Assembly: GCA_030432695.1 (NCBI GenBank)
Contig: JAUILN010000001.1
Span: forward strand, 930,001-994,000
Origin: a bacterium
Lineage (GTDB): Bacteria > Planctomycetota > UBA1135 > UBA2386
Direction: 5' to 3'
Length of the DNA: 64,000 bases
Both the position numbers and the translations under genes were made by a program. The notes under the pieces are model-generated. The model searched no databases and was not told where the DNA came from. It was given only the letters and a program-made list of their open reading frames with translations. Below, one piece after another: positions 29,102-37,619 of the stretch; position 1 is the stretch's first letter, and the number at the start of each line of letters is the position of its first letter.

Positions 29102-30508
29102 TCAGCCAGACGGCGAGCCGCCGGCCTGCGCCTTCGCCAGGCTGTCACGGACCAACCAGACCGTGACCACCGAGGTGAGGACACCAGCGGTCACGAGGCC
29201 CCAGACGATGCCCAGAGCCGTCGAGATCCCGAGCCGGGGCGCCGCCCACGAGCCGAGGAGAATCGCCGGAGCCGACAGGACCAGGAAGCGCAACAGCGTG
29301 ATCCGCACCCCCCGGCGCGGCTGGTGGACCGCTTCGAACACCGGGCGAAGCAGCAGGAACGGCAGCATGGCCAACGCCGCGAGTGGCAGCGTCCGGAGCA
29401 GGCCCTGCGCCGCGGTCGAGCCGAGGGCCTCGCTCTCGGCATCCGAGACGAAGAAGCTGCCGACCGAATCGGGAAACAGGACGCCGGCAGGGATGGTGAA
29501 GATCAGCCCGCAGCCCGCGGCGAGCAGGGCGACCTGCCGGAGATCCCGGCCGATCTGGCCGAAGTCGCCCTCGGCCGCGGTGCGCGCGACATACGGGAGC
29601 ACCGCGACACTGGTCGCGACGGTCGGCATCAGGGCGAGCTGCAGCAGGCTCTGGAACACCGCGAAGCCGGCCACCGCCTCGGTGGAATCGGGGGCCTCGC
29701 GCAGCAACACGTTGACCAAGCCGAGTTCGCCGGCGGTGAGCACGTAGCTCAAGGTCGCCGGAAGGCCGAGGGCCAGGATCAAGCGCCACTCGCCGCCCGA
29801 GACCACCGGCGCGGCGGTCGCGCGGCGGACCCCGCCGGCCTGCCAATCCGGCTGCGCCTCCCGTGCTCGCTCCAGTGCCCCGGCGCGCGCCGACGCGTAG
29901 GCCAACGCGACGAGGCGCGACAACACCGTCGCGATCGCGATGCCGAACAGCCCCCAGCCGAAGACGAACACGAACAGCGAGTTCAGGCACAGGTTGGCGG
30001 CCGTCGCGAACATCCCGGCGAGCATCGTGGTCCGGGTGTCGTGGTGCGCCTTGACGATCGAGTCGGGCAGGATCGACCAGTAGCCGGTCAGCGGCATGCC
30101 GACCAGCATCGTGGTTCCATAGACCCGGAACGCCGCCGTGAGGTCGTCCTCGTAGCCGAACGACGGCGCCGCGAACCACACGGCCACGCCCAGCAGCATC
30201 ATCGCCGGCACCACCCCCAGCAGAGCCTTGCGCATCGTGGCGCAGAGGGACCGCACCCGCCCGGCGTCGCGCTGGCCGAAGGCGCGCCCCAGCGCCGCGG
30301 TGAGTCCGGCGGACAGCCCGACCCACGTGGCGATGAACACCTGCTGGAAGGGAAAGTACAGCCCGATCGCCGCCACTGCGGCCGGATCGCCGAGGGCCCT
30401 GGCGTAGACCAGATCGACCATCCCGAAGGCGAACCGCAGCGTGAACGACGCCACCATCGGCAGCGCCAGGGCCAGCAGGGTCTTGCGCGCTCCGTCGGTT
30501 GCCGCCAT
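29102..30508 (-). CDS. MATE-family efflux transporter
   Basis: A 468-residue inner-membrane protein with about twelve hydrophobic helices in two pseudo-repeats. N-terminal segment TLLALALPMVASFTLRFAFGMVDLVYARALG and the repeat start LILALGLPATLSYVLTAGELGLVNVLLREA match MATE exporters, which move drugs or metabolites out in exchange for H+ or Na+. Both halves are complete. It converges with the EVE gene (12 bases between stops) and diverges from clpS with 50 bases between start codons. Substrate unknown. Confidence 0.9.
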   Translation of the reverse strand: MAATDGARKTLLALALPMVASFTLRFAFGMVDLVYARALGDPAAVAAIGLYFPFQQVFIATWVGLSAGLTAALGRAFGQRDAGRVRSLCATMRKALLGVVPAMMLLGVAVWFAAPSFGYEDDLTAAFRVYGTTMLVGMPLTGYWSILPDSIVKAHHDTRTTMLAGMFATAANLCLNSLFVFVFGWGLFGIAIATVLSRLVALAYASARAGALERAREAQPDWQAGGVRRATAAPVVSGGEWRLILALGLPATLSYVLTAGELGLVNVLLREAPDSTEAVAGFAVFQSLLQLALMPTVATSVAVLPYVARTAAEGDFGQIGRDLRQVALLAAGCGLIFTIPAGVLFPDSVGSFFVSDAESEALGSTAAQGLLRTLPLAALAMLPFLLLRPVFEAVHQPRRGVRITLLRFLVLSAPAILLGSWAAPRLGISTALGIVWGLVTAGVLTSVVTVWLVRDSLAKAQAGGSPSG

Positions 30509-30546
30509 CGAGGGCGCGCAGGATACCGACGGCCTCGCGCGTGCGA

Positions 30547-30552
30547 TACCAT
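30547..30552 (+). promoter_or_regulatory. TANNNT -10 box close to the clpS start
   Basis: TACCAT at 30547-30552 lies six bases before the clpS ATG at 30559. At this distance the transcript would begin at or next to the start codon, as in leaderless genes. No good -35 is seen. Confidence 0.3.
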
Positions 30553-30558
30553 GCTCCG

Positions 30559-30882
30559 ATGGCGTGGCCAGGAGTGTGGAGTCTGGAGTCCGAGTGCGGG
30601 ACCCAGACCGAAGAGCAGACCGATGTGCAGACCGAGGTCCGCACCGCGAAGCCGTGGAATGTGATCGTCCACGACGATCCGATCACGCCGATGCCCTATG
30701 TCACCAAGGTGTTCATGGAGCTGTTCGGCTACGGAGCATCCAAGGCCGAGACCCTGATGCTCGAGGTGCACCGCACCGGCCGCGCGGTGGTATGGACCGG
30801 CGCTCGCGAGCAGGCCGAGCTGTACGTGCAGCAGCTCCAGTCCCGCCACCTCCTGGCCAGCCTCGAGCAGGTCGACTCTTGA
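30559..30882 (+). CDS. clpS: ClpS adaptor of the Clp protease (N-degron adaptor)
   Basis: A 107-residue protein. After a 30-residue acidic/Thr-rich N terminus comes the ClpS core: PWNVIVHDDPITPMPYVTKVFMELFGY, then LMLEVHRTGRAVVWTGAREQAELYVQQLQSRHLLASLE, matching the pattern 'N-D-D-x-T-P-M-x-x-V ... M-x-x-V-H-x-x-G-x-A-x-V ... A-E'. ClpS delivers proteins with bulky N-terminal residues to ClpA/ClpC-ClpP. The usual Asn in 'NDD' is His here (VHDDP). The next gene overlaps its stop and encodes the DUF2017 partner. Confidence 0.9.
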   Translation: MAWPGVWSLESECGTQTEEQTDVQTEVRTAKPWNVIVHDDPITPMPYVTKVFMELFGYGASKAETLMLEVHRTGRAVVWTGAREQAELYVQQLQSRHLLASLEQVDS

Positions 30883-31481
30883 TCCGGATCGAACAGTCCC
30901 CGCTGGGTGACCTGACGTTGGGCGGGCTGCCGGCAGTCGTCGTCGACACCTTGCATCGGATCCCGGAGCTGTTGACCAGCGAGGACGAGGCGATCCGCGG
31001 CCGACTCGAGCCTCGCACCTACGAGGAAGACGACGAAGATGCGCAGTGGCAGCGTCTGGTCGGACCGGAGCTCCGCCATCTGTTCGCGTCACGCGCGGAG
31101 ATCGTGCGCGAGGATCTCGTCAGCCTGCGTCCCGACGACGAACTCGGCGAAGGCTACCGCTTCGACCTACCGGCCCCGCACCGGGCCGCATGGCTCGCCG
31201 CTCTGAACGGCGCGAGCCATGCGCTCTACGCGCTGCATCGCCTCACTCCGGCAGACGTGGAGCGGGACATCGGCTCACTCGGCGACCCGGAACGTGACCT
31301 CGCCCTGCTGCGGATCCGCCTGCTCGGGATGCTGCAGGCAGCGCTCCTGGAGATGGAGGGCTACGGGTTTCCCGAGTTCGATCCCGGCGACGAGGATCTG
31401 GATGACGAGGATCTGGACGACGAGGAGCCGGAAGGCGGGGATCCCGAGGGCCCCGCAGGTGAAGACGCCGACGAGCGGTAG
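30879..31481 (+). CDS. DUF2017-type protein coupled to clpS
   Basis: A 200-residue protein starting at a TTG that overlaps the clpS stop by four bases. The body matches the DUF2017 family (PAPHRAAWLAALNGASHALYALHRLTP, then a helix ending LLRIRLLGMLQAALLEMEG). In Actinobacteria DUF2017 genes commonly follow clpS, and the same pairing is seen here, supporting a role in Clp-dependent proteolysis; the function is not established. The last 30 residues are a highly acidic tail encoded by short GAC-GAG-GAT-CTG repeats. The stop is followed by a 6-bp hairpin (31481-31501). Confidence 0.8.
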   Translation: MIRIEQSPLGDLTLGGLPAVVVDTLHRIPELLTSEDEAIRGRLEPRTYEEDDEDAQWQRLVGPELRHLFASRAEIVREDLVSLRPDDELGEGYRFDLPAPHRAAWLAALNGASHALYALHRLTPADVERDIGSLGDPERDLALLRIRLLGMLQAALLEMEGYGFPEFDPGDEDLDDEDLDDEEPEGGDPEGPAGEDADER

Positions 31482-31547
31482 CCCGGTACCGAACGCCGGG
31501 CCGGGCGGCCGCGCCGACCGCGTCGTTCGGATCGACTCCCCCGAGAG

Positions 31548-34364
31548 TCAGCGGTCCTCGCGGTCGATCTCGCCTTCGCCCTCTTCCTCGGCGAACAGAT
31601 CGAGTTCCTCGTAGCCCTCGAGCACGTCCTCGTCGTCCTCGGACAGGCTCGCCGCCGGGTGCACCCGGAACGTCCGTTCCTGCACGTCTTCCCCACGGGT
31701 GATCCGCAGCAGGAAGTCGCCAGGACGATCGGACGCGGCGCCGCGTCCGCGCTGACCGCGCTCGCGCCATTCGACCGTGTGCAGACCCGGTTCCCGCTCG
31801 CCGCGGCGCGAGAACACCCGCTCGCCGGTCACGTCGAAGACCTCGATCTGCGTCCGGTCGCTGCCCTCGCGGGTCAAGACGTAGCGGAACACCGCCCGGC
31901 CATCCCATGAATCGGCCGACCAGCCCCGGCTACCCTGGTAGCGGATCGACGGGAACTCGCTGCGCAGGCGCCGCCCATCGCGGACCGGCAGGACGTGCAT
32001 CGCCGCGCGCAGCATGTCGGTGTCGAAGTCCTCGAGGAGCGTCGCGTCGAGGACCCAGATCCCGCGGCCGTGCGTGCCGACCACGACGTCGGGCTCACGG
32101 GGGTGCACCAGCAGGTCGTGCACGGCGACGGTCGGCAGCCCCTTGCCGAGCGGAGCCCAGTGAGCGCCGCAGTCGATCGACGCGAACACGCCGAACTCGG
32201 TGCCGACCAACACGCAGTTCTCGTTGCGCGGATGCTCCCGAACGACGTTCACCGAGCCACCGGCCGGCAGATCGTTGGCGATGCTGCGGAAGCTCTCGCC
32301 GCCATCGGTCGACAGGTAGAGGTAGACATTGCGGTCGTCCTCCCGGTAGCCCGTGAACGCCACGTAGAGCCGGTCCGCGTCGTGCGGCGAGGTCTCGATG
32401 CGGCTCACCCAGAGGCGGGACGGCACGCCCTCGAAGCGATCGGTGAGCTCGGTCCAACGGCCGCCGTCGTCGTGCGTCAGCCAGACGCGGCCGTCGTCGG
32501 TGCCGGCCAGCAGGAGACCGCTCTTCAGCGGCGACTCGGCGATCGCCGTGACCGTGCAGTGCGGCACGTCTCCGGAGAGTCGATCGGGATCGTTGCTGGT
32601 CAGGTCGGGGCTGATGGTCTCCCAGTCGTCACCGCGGTTGCGGGAACGGTGCACGTACTGGCTCCCGAAGTAGAGCGTGCTGGGGTTGTGGCTGGACAGC
32701 AGCAGCGGCGACATCCAGTTGAAGCGCAGCCTCGGCTCGCCGCGACGCGACGAGGGACGGATCGAAGCCCTCGCGCCGGAACCGAGGTCGACCCGATACA
32801 GCGCGCCGAACTGCGACTCGCCGTAGACGACGTTCGGGTCGGTGGGATCGACCGCGACCTGGAAGCCGTCGCCGCCGCCGATCTTGTAGGCATCGCGGTG
32901 GTCGAGAGCGCGGCTGGAGACCGGCTGCGACGGGATCGCCCAGGTGCCGTTGTCCTGCGTCCCACCATAGACCCGGTAGGGTTCCCGCAGGTCGACCGCG
33001 ACCGCGTAGAACTGGCCTAGCGGGAGTTCGCTGAGGTGGTCCCAGTGCGCGCCACCGTCCCGGGTCTGGGCCAGTCCGCCGTCGTTGCCGAGCAGCGCGC
33101 GGCGCGGGTCGGTCGGATCGATCCACAGCGCGTGGTGGTCGACGTGCAGGCCACGACCGAACCGGGTGTCCCAGTTCTTGCCACCGTCCGTCGACTCGTA
33201 GACGTTGACGCCGAGTGCCCAGAGGTGGTCCGGGTTCTTCGGGTCCAGGCGGATCTGGCCGTAGTAGTAGTGAGGAGAGCCACCGACCGCCTCCTCGCTG
33301 ACCTTGTCCCAGCTCTTGCCGCCATCGGTCGAGCGGTAGACCTCGCCACCGATCGGACGTGCGGCGGCGAACGCGAACGGCGTCGCGCCGGCAGCCGGGC
33401 CGCGCTCACGCGATGCACCGATGGTCCCCGGCGAAGCTCCGGCCGCCCGACCATCATCCCCCCGCGGCTCACGCTCGGGCCGCGCGGTCGGCGCTGGGTT
33501 GTTGTTCTCGACGATCGCGAACGCGAGGTCCTTCTGGCCCGGATGGATCGCCAGGCCGATGCGGCCGATGTCGCCGCGGGGGATGCCGCGAACCTTGCGC
33601 CACGAGTCGCCGCCGTCGCTGCTGCGCCAGACCGCGCTCCCGGGGCCTTCGTCGCGGAAGTCCCAGGCTCGGCGTCGACGGTCGTAGCTGGCGGCCAGGA
33701 TCACGTTCGGATCGTGCGGGTCGATCGCGACGTCGACGAAGCCGACGTCGGCGTCGATCTGCTGCACCGCCTCCCAATTCTCGCCACCGTCCTTGGTCCG
33801 GTAGATACCGCGGTGCTCGCCGCTCCGGTAGAGCGGACCGAGAGCCGCGACGAAGGCGATGTCGGGGTTGCTCGGATGGACGACGATCCGGCCGATGTGG
33901 TCGGTGCCGTCCAGGCCGACGTGCTTCCAGGTCTTGCCGCCGTCCTTCGACCGGTGGACACCATTGCCCCAGTAGGAGCTGCGCTGGTTGTTCGCCTCGC
34001 CGGTACCGACGTAGAGCACGTTCGGGTCCGAGGGCGCGACCGCGAGGTCGCCGATCGAGATCACGCCCGGCACTTCGAAGACGGACTCGAAGGTGGTGCC
34101 GTTGTTGACCGTCTTCCAGATGCCGCCGGTTGCGGACACCGCGTAGAAGGTGAAGCGATCGCTCGGGTCGACTTCGATGTCGACGATGCGGCCCGCGAAG
34201 TTCACCGGCCCCAGCTCACGCCAGTCGTTGGCCTCGAGGACGCGGTCGACCAACGGTGCCTCGCCGTCCTGGGCCGTGAGGATCCCGGTGCCGGCGACGA
34301 AGGTCGGGGAGAGCGCGGCGGCCGCAAGCAGCGCCGCGAACGAGAAGTCGTGGGTGATGCTCAT
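31548..34364 (-). CDS. Exported VPS10/BNR-repeat beta-propeller protein
   Basis: A 938-residue protein with a signal peptide (about 1-30) followed by many propeller strands carrying BNR/Asp-box motifs (RSKDGGKTWKHV, RTKDGGENWEAV, ESTDGGKNWDTR, QTRDGGAHWDHL). It resembles the sortilin/VPS10-type 'glycosyl hydrolase BNR repeat' proteins common in planctomycetes and Bacteroidota; catalytic activity is unproven. After the propeller is an FlgD-like Ig domain (TQIEVFDVTGERVFSRRG) and an acidic C-terminal tail (SEDDEDVLEGYEELDLFAEEE). A low-complexity Pro/Arg/Gly insert (about 295-345) sits where its upstream paralogue has a PDZ domain. The ATG overlaps the stop of that paralogue by four bases. Confidence 0.85.
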   Translation of the reverse strand: MSITHDFSFAALLAAAALSPTFVAGTGILTAQDGEAPLVDRVLEANDWRELGPVNFAGRIVDIEVDPSDRFTFYAVSATGGIWKTVNNGTTFESVFEVPGVISIGDLAVAPSDPNVLYVGTGEANNQRSSYWGNGVHRSKDGGKTWKHVGLDGTDHIGRIVVHPSNPDIAFVAALGPLYRSGEHRGIYRTKDGGENWEAVQQIDADVGFVDVAIDPHDPNVILAASYDRRRRAWDFRDEGPGSAVWRSSDGGDSWRKVRGIPRGDIGRIGLAIHPGQKDLAFAIVENNNPAPTARPEREPRGDDGRAAGASPGTIGASRERGPAAGATPFAFAAARPIGGEVYRSTDGGKSWDKVSEEAVGGSPHYYYGQIRLDPKNPDHLWALGVNVYESTDGGKNWDTRFGRGLHVDHHALWIDPTDPRRALLGNDGGLAQTRDGGAHWDHLSELPLGQFYAVAVDLREPYRVYGGTQDNGTWAIPSQPVSSRALDHRDAYKIGGGDGFQVAVDPTDPNVVYGESQFGALYRVDLGSGARASIRPSSRRGEPRLRFNWMSPLLLSSHNPSTLYFGSQYVHRSRNRGDDWETISPDLTSNDPDRLSGDVPHCTVTAIAESPLKSGLLLAGTDDGRVWLTHDDGGRWTELTDRFEGVPSRLWVSRIETSPHDADRLYVAFTGYREDDRNVYLYLSTDGGESFRSIANDLPAGGSVNVVREHPRNENCVLVGTEFGVFASIDCGAHWAPLGKGLPTVAVHDLLVHPREPDVVVGTHGRGIWVLDATLLEDFDTDMLRAAMHVLPVRDGRRLRSEFPSIRYQGSRGWSADSWDGRAVFRYVLTREGSDRTQIEVFDVTGERVFSRRGEREPGLHTVEWRERGQRGRGAASDRPGDFLLRITRGEDVQERTFRVHPAASLSEDDEDVLEGYEELDLFAEEEGEGEIDREDR

Positions 34365-37300
34365 CGGTCGGTTCCTCCGTCCTGGTCGCGGTCCGGGGTC
34401 TGGTCGCCCTCCGCCTCCGGCGACGCCTCGGGGAAGGCCGTCGGGAAGGTCCCGGCGTAGGGTGCCGGCGACAGCGCGTGGCTGCCGTCGGTGCCCGGGT
34501 CGGGTCGGACCCGCAGCGGCTGGACGAGGGTGTTCTCGCCATGCTGGTAGCGCACCGAGTAGCTGCCCGGCGTCGCGCGGGAGCGCCGCCTGCCGGTGCC
34601 TACCCGGCAGTCCCAGTTCAGCTCCTGGAACCCGGCCCGCGACGCCACCGCCAGCGAGGCGACCTCCTCGCCGCTGACGTCGTGGATCGTCACCTGGGTC
34701 CGGCCCTTGGGAGCCTCGGCGAGCCACAGGTGGATGGTCGCGCCATACGCGGGGTTGGGCGCCGCCCAGTCGCGGTGGCCCTGCAGATCGCGCGAGCGCA
34801 TGTTCCAGAGGGTCGCGCGCTCCGGCCGGAACAGGTGCGCGCCGCCCTCGCCGAAGTTCTCGCTGCCCAGCTCGCGCAAGGGTGCGATGTCGAGGACCCA
34901 GAAGGCCGTGCCGTGGGTCGCCGCGACGAGGTCCTGGTCGCGGTCGTGGATCGCGAGGTCGTGGACCGCGACGGTCGGCAGACCCGCTCCCAGTTCATGC
35001 CAGTGCGCGCCGCGGTCGACGGAAACGTGGGCACCGAACTCGGTGCCGACGAACAGCAGGTCCTCGCGCCGCGGGTCCTCGCGGAGAACGCGCGCGGGGG
35101 CGTCGTCGGGGAGGCCGGCCGACAGCGACTTCCAGGTCTTGCCGCGGTCCTGCGACACCAGCACGTAGCTGGCGAAGTCGTTGGAGCGGTGGCCGTCGAA
35201 GGTCACATACACGCGGTCGGCCTCGTGGCGCGACGGCTCGATCGAGCTGACGTAGCGCGGGCCCGCGAGGCCGATCAGCTTGTCGTTCAGCTGGACCCAT
35301 TCGTGGCCACCGTCGTCGGTGCGCCACAGCGCGCCGTCGTCGGTGCCCACGTAGAGCAGGCCGGGCCGCAGCGGCGACTCGGCGAACGCGCTGGCGGTGC
35401 CCTTCTCGGTCAGCCCGAGACGCTCCGAGATCCGCTGGCTGTTGCGGCCCTGGTCGAAGCTGCGGCAGGCGTGGGTGCCCGCGAAGTAGAAGATCCCCTG
35501 GTTGTGCGGCGACAGGAAGAACGGCGTGTCCCAGTTGTAGGAGACGCCATCCGGCTTGTCGACGCGACCGCCGCGGTGCGTCGCCATGTCGATGCGACCG
35601 ATACCGCCGTTCTGGCTGGTGCAGAACACCACCGAGGGATCGGTCTGGTCGACGATCGCCCGGAAGCCGTCGCCACCCATGATCGTCACCCAGTCGTCGG
35701 TGAGGATGCCGTCGTTCCAACGGGTCCGCGACGGACCGGCCCAGGTGCCGTTGTCCTGGTAGCCGCCGTAGACGTTGTAGGGATCGGCGTTGTCGAGCCC
35801 GACGTGGTAGGGCTGACCGACCGGCAGGTTGCCGATCTGCAGCCAGGTCGCCGCGCCGTCGAAGGTCTCGTGGATGCCGCCGTCGCAGCCGACGATCGCG
35901 TGGTCCGAGTCGTTCGGATCGACCCAGAGCGCGTGGAAGTCGACGTGGATGTTGCGCTGCACCTCGTCGAACTCCTTGCCACCATCGCGGGTCAGGTAGA
36001 GCGAGGTGCCGCACGACCACAGCGAGTCGGCGTCCGACGGGTCGGCGAAGATCACGCTGTAGTAGAAGGGCCGGTCGGTGAGGCTGTTGACCCGCTTCCA
36101 GGTGGCACCGCGGTCCTCGGAACGGAACACGCCGCCGGTCTGGAAGCCGTCGTCGCCCTGCTGGTCCTGACGGTTCGCGAGCTGGCCGTAGAGCCGGCCA
36201 CTGTGCGGGCCCATGTAGGGATCGTTGCTGGCAGCGCCGCCGCCGCCTCCGCCACCGCGTCGACCGCGCTCGCCCCAGGTCAGCTTCACGGTCTGCTCCT
36301 CGTCGCCGCGCTTGAAGGTGACGTCCACCTCGTCGCCGCCCTTCGACTCGCCGATCAGGTCGGTGAGCGCCTCGTAGTCGGCGATCTCGGTGTCTCCGAT
36401 CTTGACCACCACGTCGCCCGCTTCGAGGCCGGCGTCGGCAGTCGGACCGCGCGGGGTGACACGCTGGATCTCTGCACCGCCACCCTCGGCATCGCGGCCG
36501 CTCATGCCCATGTAGGCGTTGCCGCGCTGCGCCTGCTCGCCCAGCCGCTCGCTGCCACTCGCCCAACCGCTGCGCTCGGTCTCGACGATCAGGTAGACGA
36601 CGTTCGGGTCCTTCTCATGGATCGAGAGTCCGCTGCGACCCCACTGCACGGTCGGCAGTCCCTCGGTCACGCGACTCCACGAGTCGCCGCCGTCGGTCGA
36701 CAGGAACAGTCCCGACTGCTCGCCGAAGCGCACCTCGGGATCGTTGTCGTCGAACATCCCGCGCTTGCGCTCGTACATCAGCGCATAGATCCGCTCGGGC
36801 TGCTGCGGGTCGATGCGGACGTCGATGCAGCCGGTCTTGTCGTCGAGGTAGAGCACCCGCTCCCAGGTCTCGCCGCCGTCCTTGGTCCGGTAGACGCCGC
36901 GGTCGGGGTTCTCGCCCCAGAGCTGGCCGAGCGCGGCCACGAACACCACGTCGGCGTTGGTCGGGTGGATCGCGATGTGACCGATCTGGAAGGTCTCGCG
37001 CAGGCCGGTGTGGTGGAAGGTCTTGCCGGCGTCGGTCGACTTGTAGACGCCGTCGCCCCACGACACCGAGTTGCGGGCGTTCTCCTCACCGCTACCGATC
37101 CACACCACGTCGGGGTTGGAGGGCGCCACCGCGACGTCGCCGACCGAGTTGGTGTTGCCGTCGGCGAACAACCGCTCCCAGGTCGTGCCCGCGTTGCGGG
37201 TCTTCCAGACCCCGCCGCCGGCGGTGCCGACGTACCAGGTCGCGTCGTCGTTGTGCACGACCTCGACGTCGGTGACGCGCCCGCTCATGTTGGCGGGGCC

Positions 37301-37468
37301 GAGGTGACGCCATTCCAGGCCGGCGACGGTGGCGGGAGCCGGATCCGGCGGCGCCGAGGCCTCGCCGTCCTGGGCCTTGAGGGCCGCGGCGAGAACGAAG
37401 ACCCCGGCCAACGCCAGGGCGGGCGCGGGCCGGAACAGCGTCCATCGGGACGCCAGATACTGCGACAT
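34361..37468 (-). CDS. Exported VPS10/BNR-repeat beta-propeller protein with an inserted PDZ domain
   Basis: A 1035-residue paralogue of the next gene with signal peptide (to about KAQDGE), Asp-box motifs (KSTDAGKTFHHT, RTKDGGETWERV, LSTDGGDSWSRV, RSEDRGATWKRV), and a C-terminal FlgD-like Ig domain (TQVTIHDVSGEEVASLAV). Between blades, residues about 318-398 form a PDZ domain (GAEIQRVTPRGPTADAGLEAGDVVVKIGD is its N-terminal half), followed by a Gly-rich linker. PDZ domains bind C-terminal peptides and are more usual in HtrA proteases. The ATG at 37468 was chosen as the start with a good signal peptide. First gene of a two-gene operon. Confidence 0.85.
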   Translation of the reverse strand: MSQYLASRWTLFRPAPALALAGVFVLAAALKAQDGEASAPPDPAPATVAGLEWRHLGPANMSGRVTDVEVVHNDDATWYVGTAGGGVWKTRNAGTTWERLFADGNTNSVGDVAVAPSNPDVVWIGSGEENARNSVSWGDGVYKSTDAGKTFHHTGLRETFQIGHIAIHPTNADVVFVAALGQLWGENPDRGVYRTKDGGETWERVLYLDDKTGCIDVRIDPQQPERIYALMYERKRGMFDDNDPEVRFGEQSGLFLSTDGGDSWSRVTEGLPTVQWGRSGLSIHEKDPNVVYLIVETERSGWASGSERLGEQAQRGNAYMGMSGRDAEGGGAEIQRVTPRGPTADAGLEAGDVVVKIGDTEIADYEALTDLIGESKGGDEVDVTFKRGDEEQTVKLTWGERGRRGGGGGGGAASNDPYMGPHSGRLYGQLANRQDQQGDDGFQTGGVFRSEDRGATWKRVNSLTDRPFYYSVIFADPSDADSLWSCGTSLYLTRDGGKEFDEVQRNIHVDFHALWVDPNDSDHAIVGCDGGIHETFDGAATWLQIGNLPVGQPYHVGLDNADPYNVYGGYQDNGTWAGPSRTRWNDGILTDDWVTIMGGDGFRAIVDQTDPSVVFCTSQNGGIGRIDMATHRGGRVDKPDGVSYNWDTPFFLSPHNQGIFYFAGTHACRSFDQGRNSQRISERLGLTEKGTASAFAESPLRPGLLYVGTDDGALWRTDDGGHEWVQLNDKLIGLAGPRYVSSIEPSRHEADRVYVTFDGHRSNDFASYVLVSQDRGKTWKSLSAGLPDDAPARVLREDPRREDLLFVGTEFGAHVSVDRGAHWHELGAGLPTVAVHDLAIHDRDQDLVAATHGTAFWVLDIAPLRELGSENFGEGGAHLFRPERATLWNMRSRDLQGHRDWAAPNPAYGATIHLWLAEAPKGRTQVTIHDVSGEEVASLAVASRAGFQELNWDCRVGTGRRRSRATPGSYSVRYQHGENTLVQPLRVRPDPGTDGSHALSPAPYAGTFPTAFPEASPEAEGDQTPDRDQDGGTDR

Positions 37469-37607
37469 GCGAGACTCCGAACGAGGGAGGCCAGGACACC
37501 GGAAAGGGACGGTGCCGCGAGGGATCGGCAGCATACGGGAGAGGATCCGGGGCTGTTGGTCCGGAATCGACGCTGGCTCGGAGATCAGGCGGGGAGCGTC
37601 TCGGCCC

Positions 37608-37613
37608 TACACT
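37608..37613 (+). promoter_or_regulatory. TANNNT -10 box close to the DUF2961-like gene start
   Basis: TACACT at 37608-37613 lies six bases before the ATG at 37620, in the 151-base divergent region shared with the beta-propeller operon. As for clpS, the spacing fits a leaderless or near-leaderless transcript. No clear -35 element. Confidence 0.3.
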
Positions 37614-37619
37614 GCGGCG

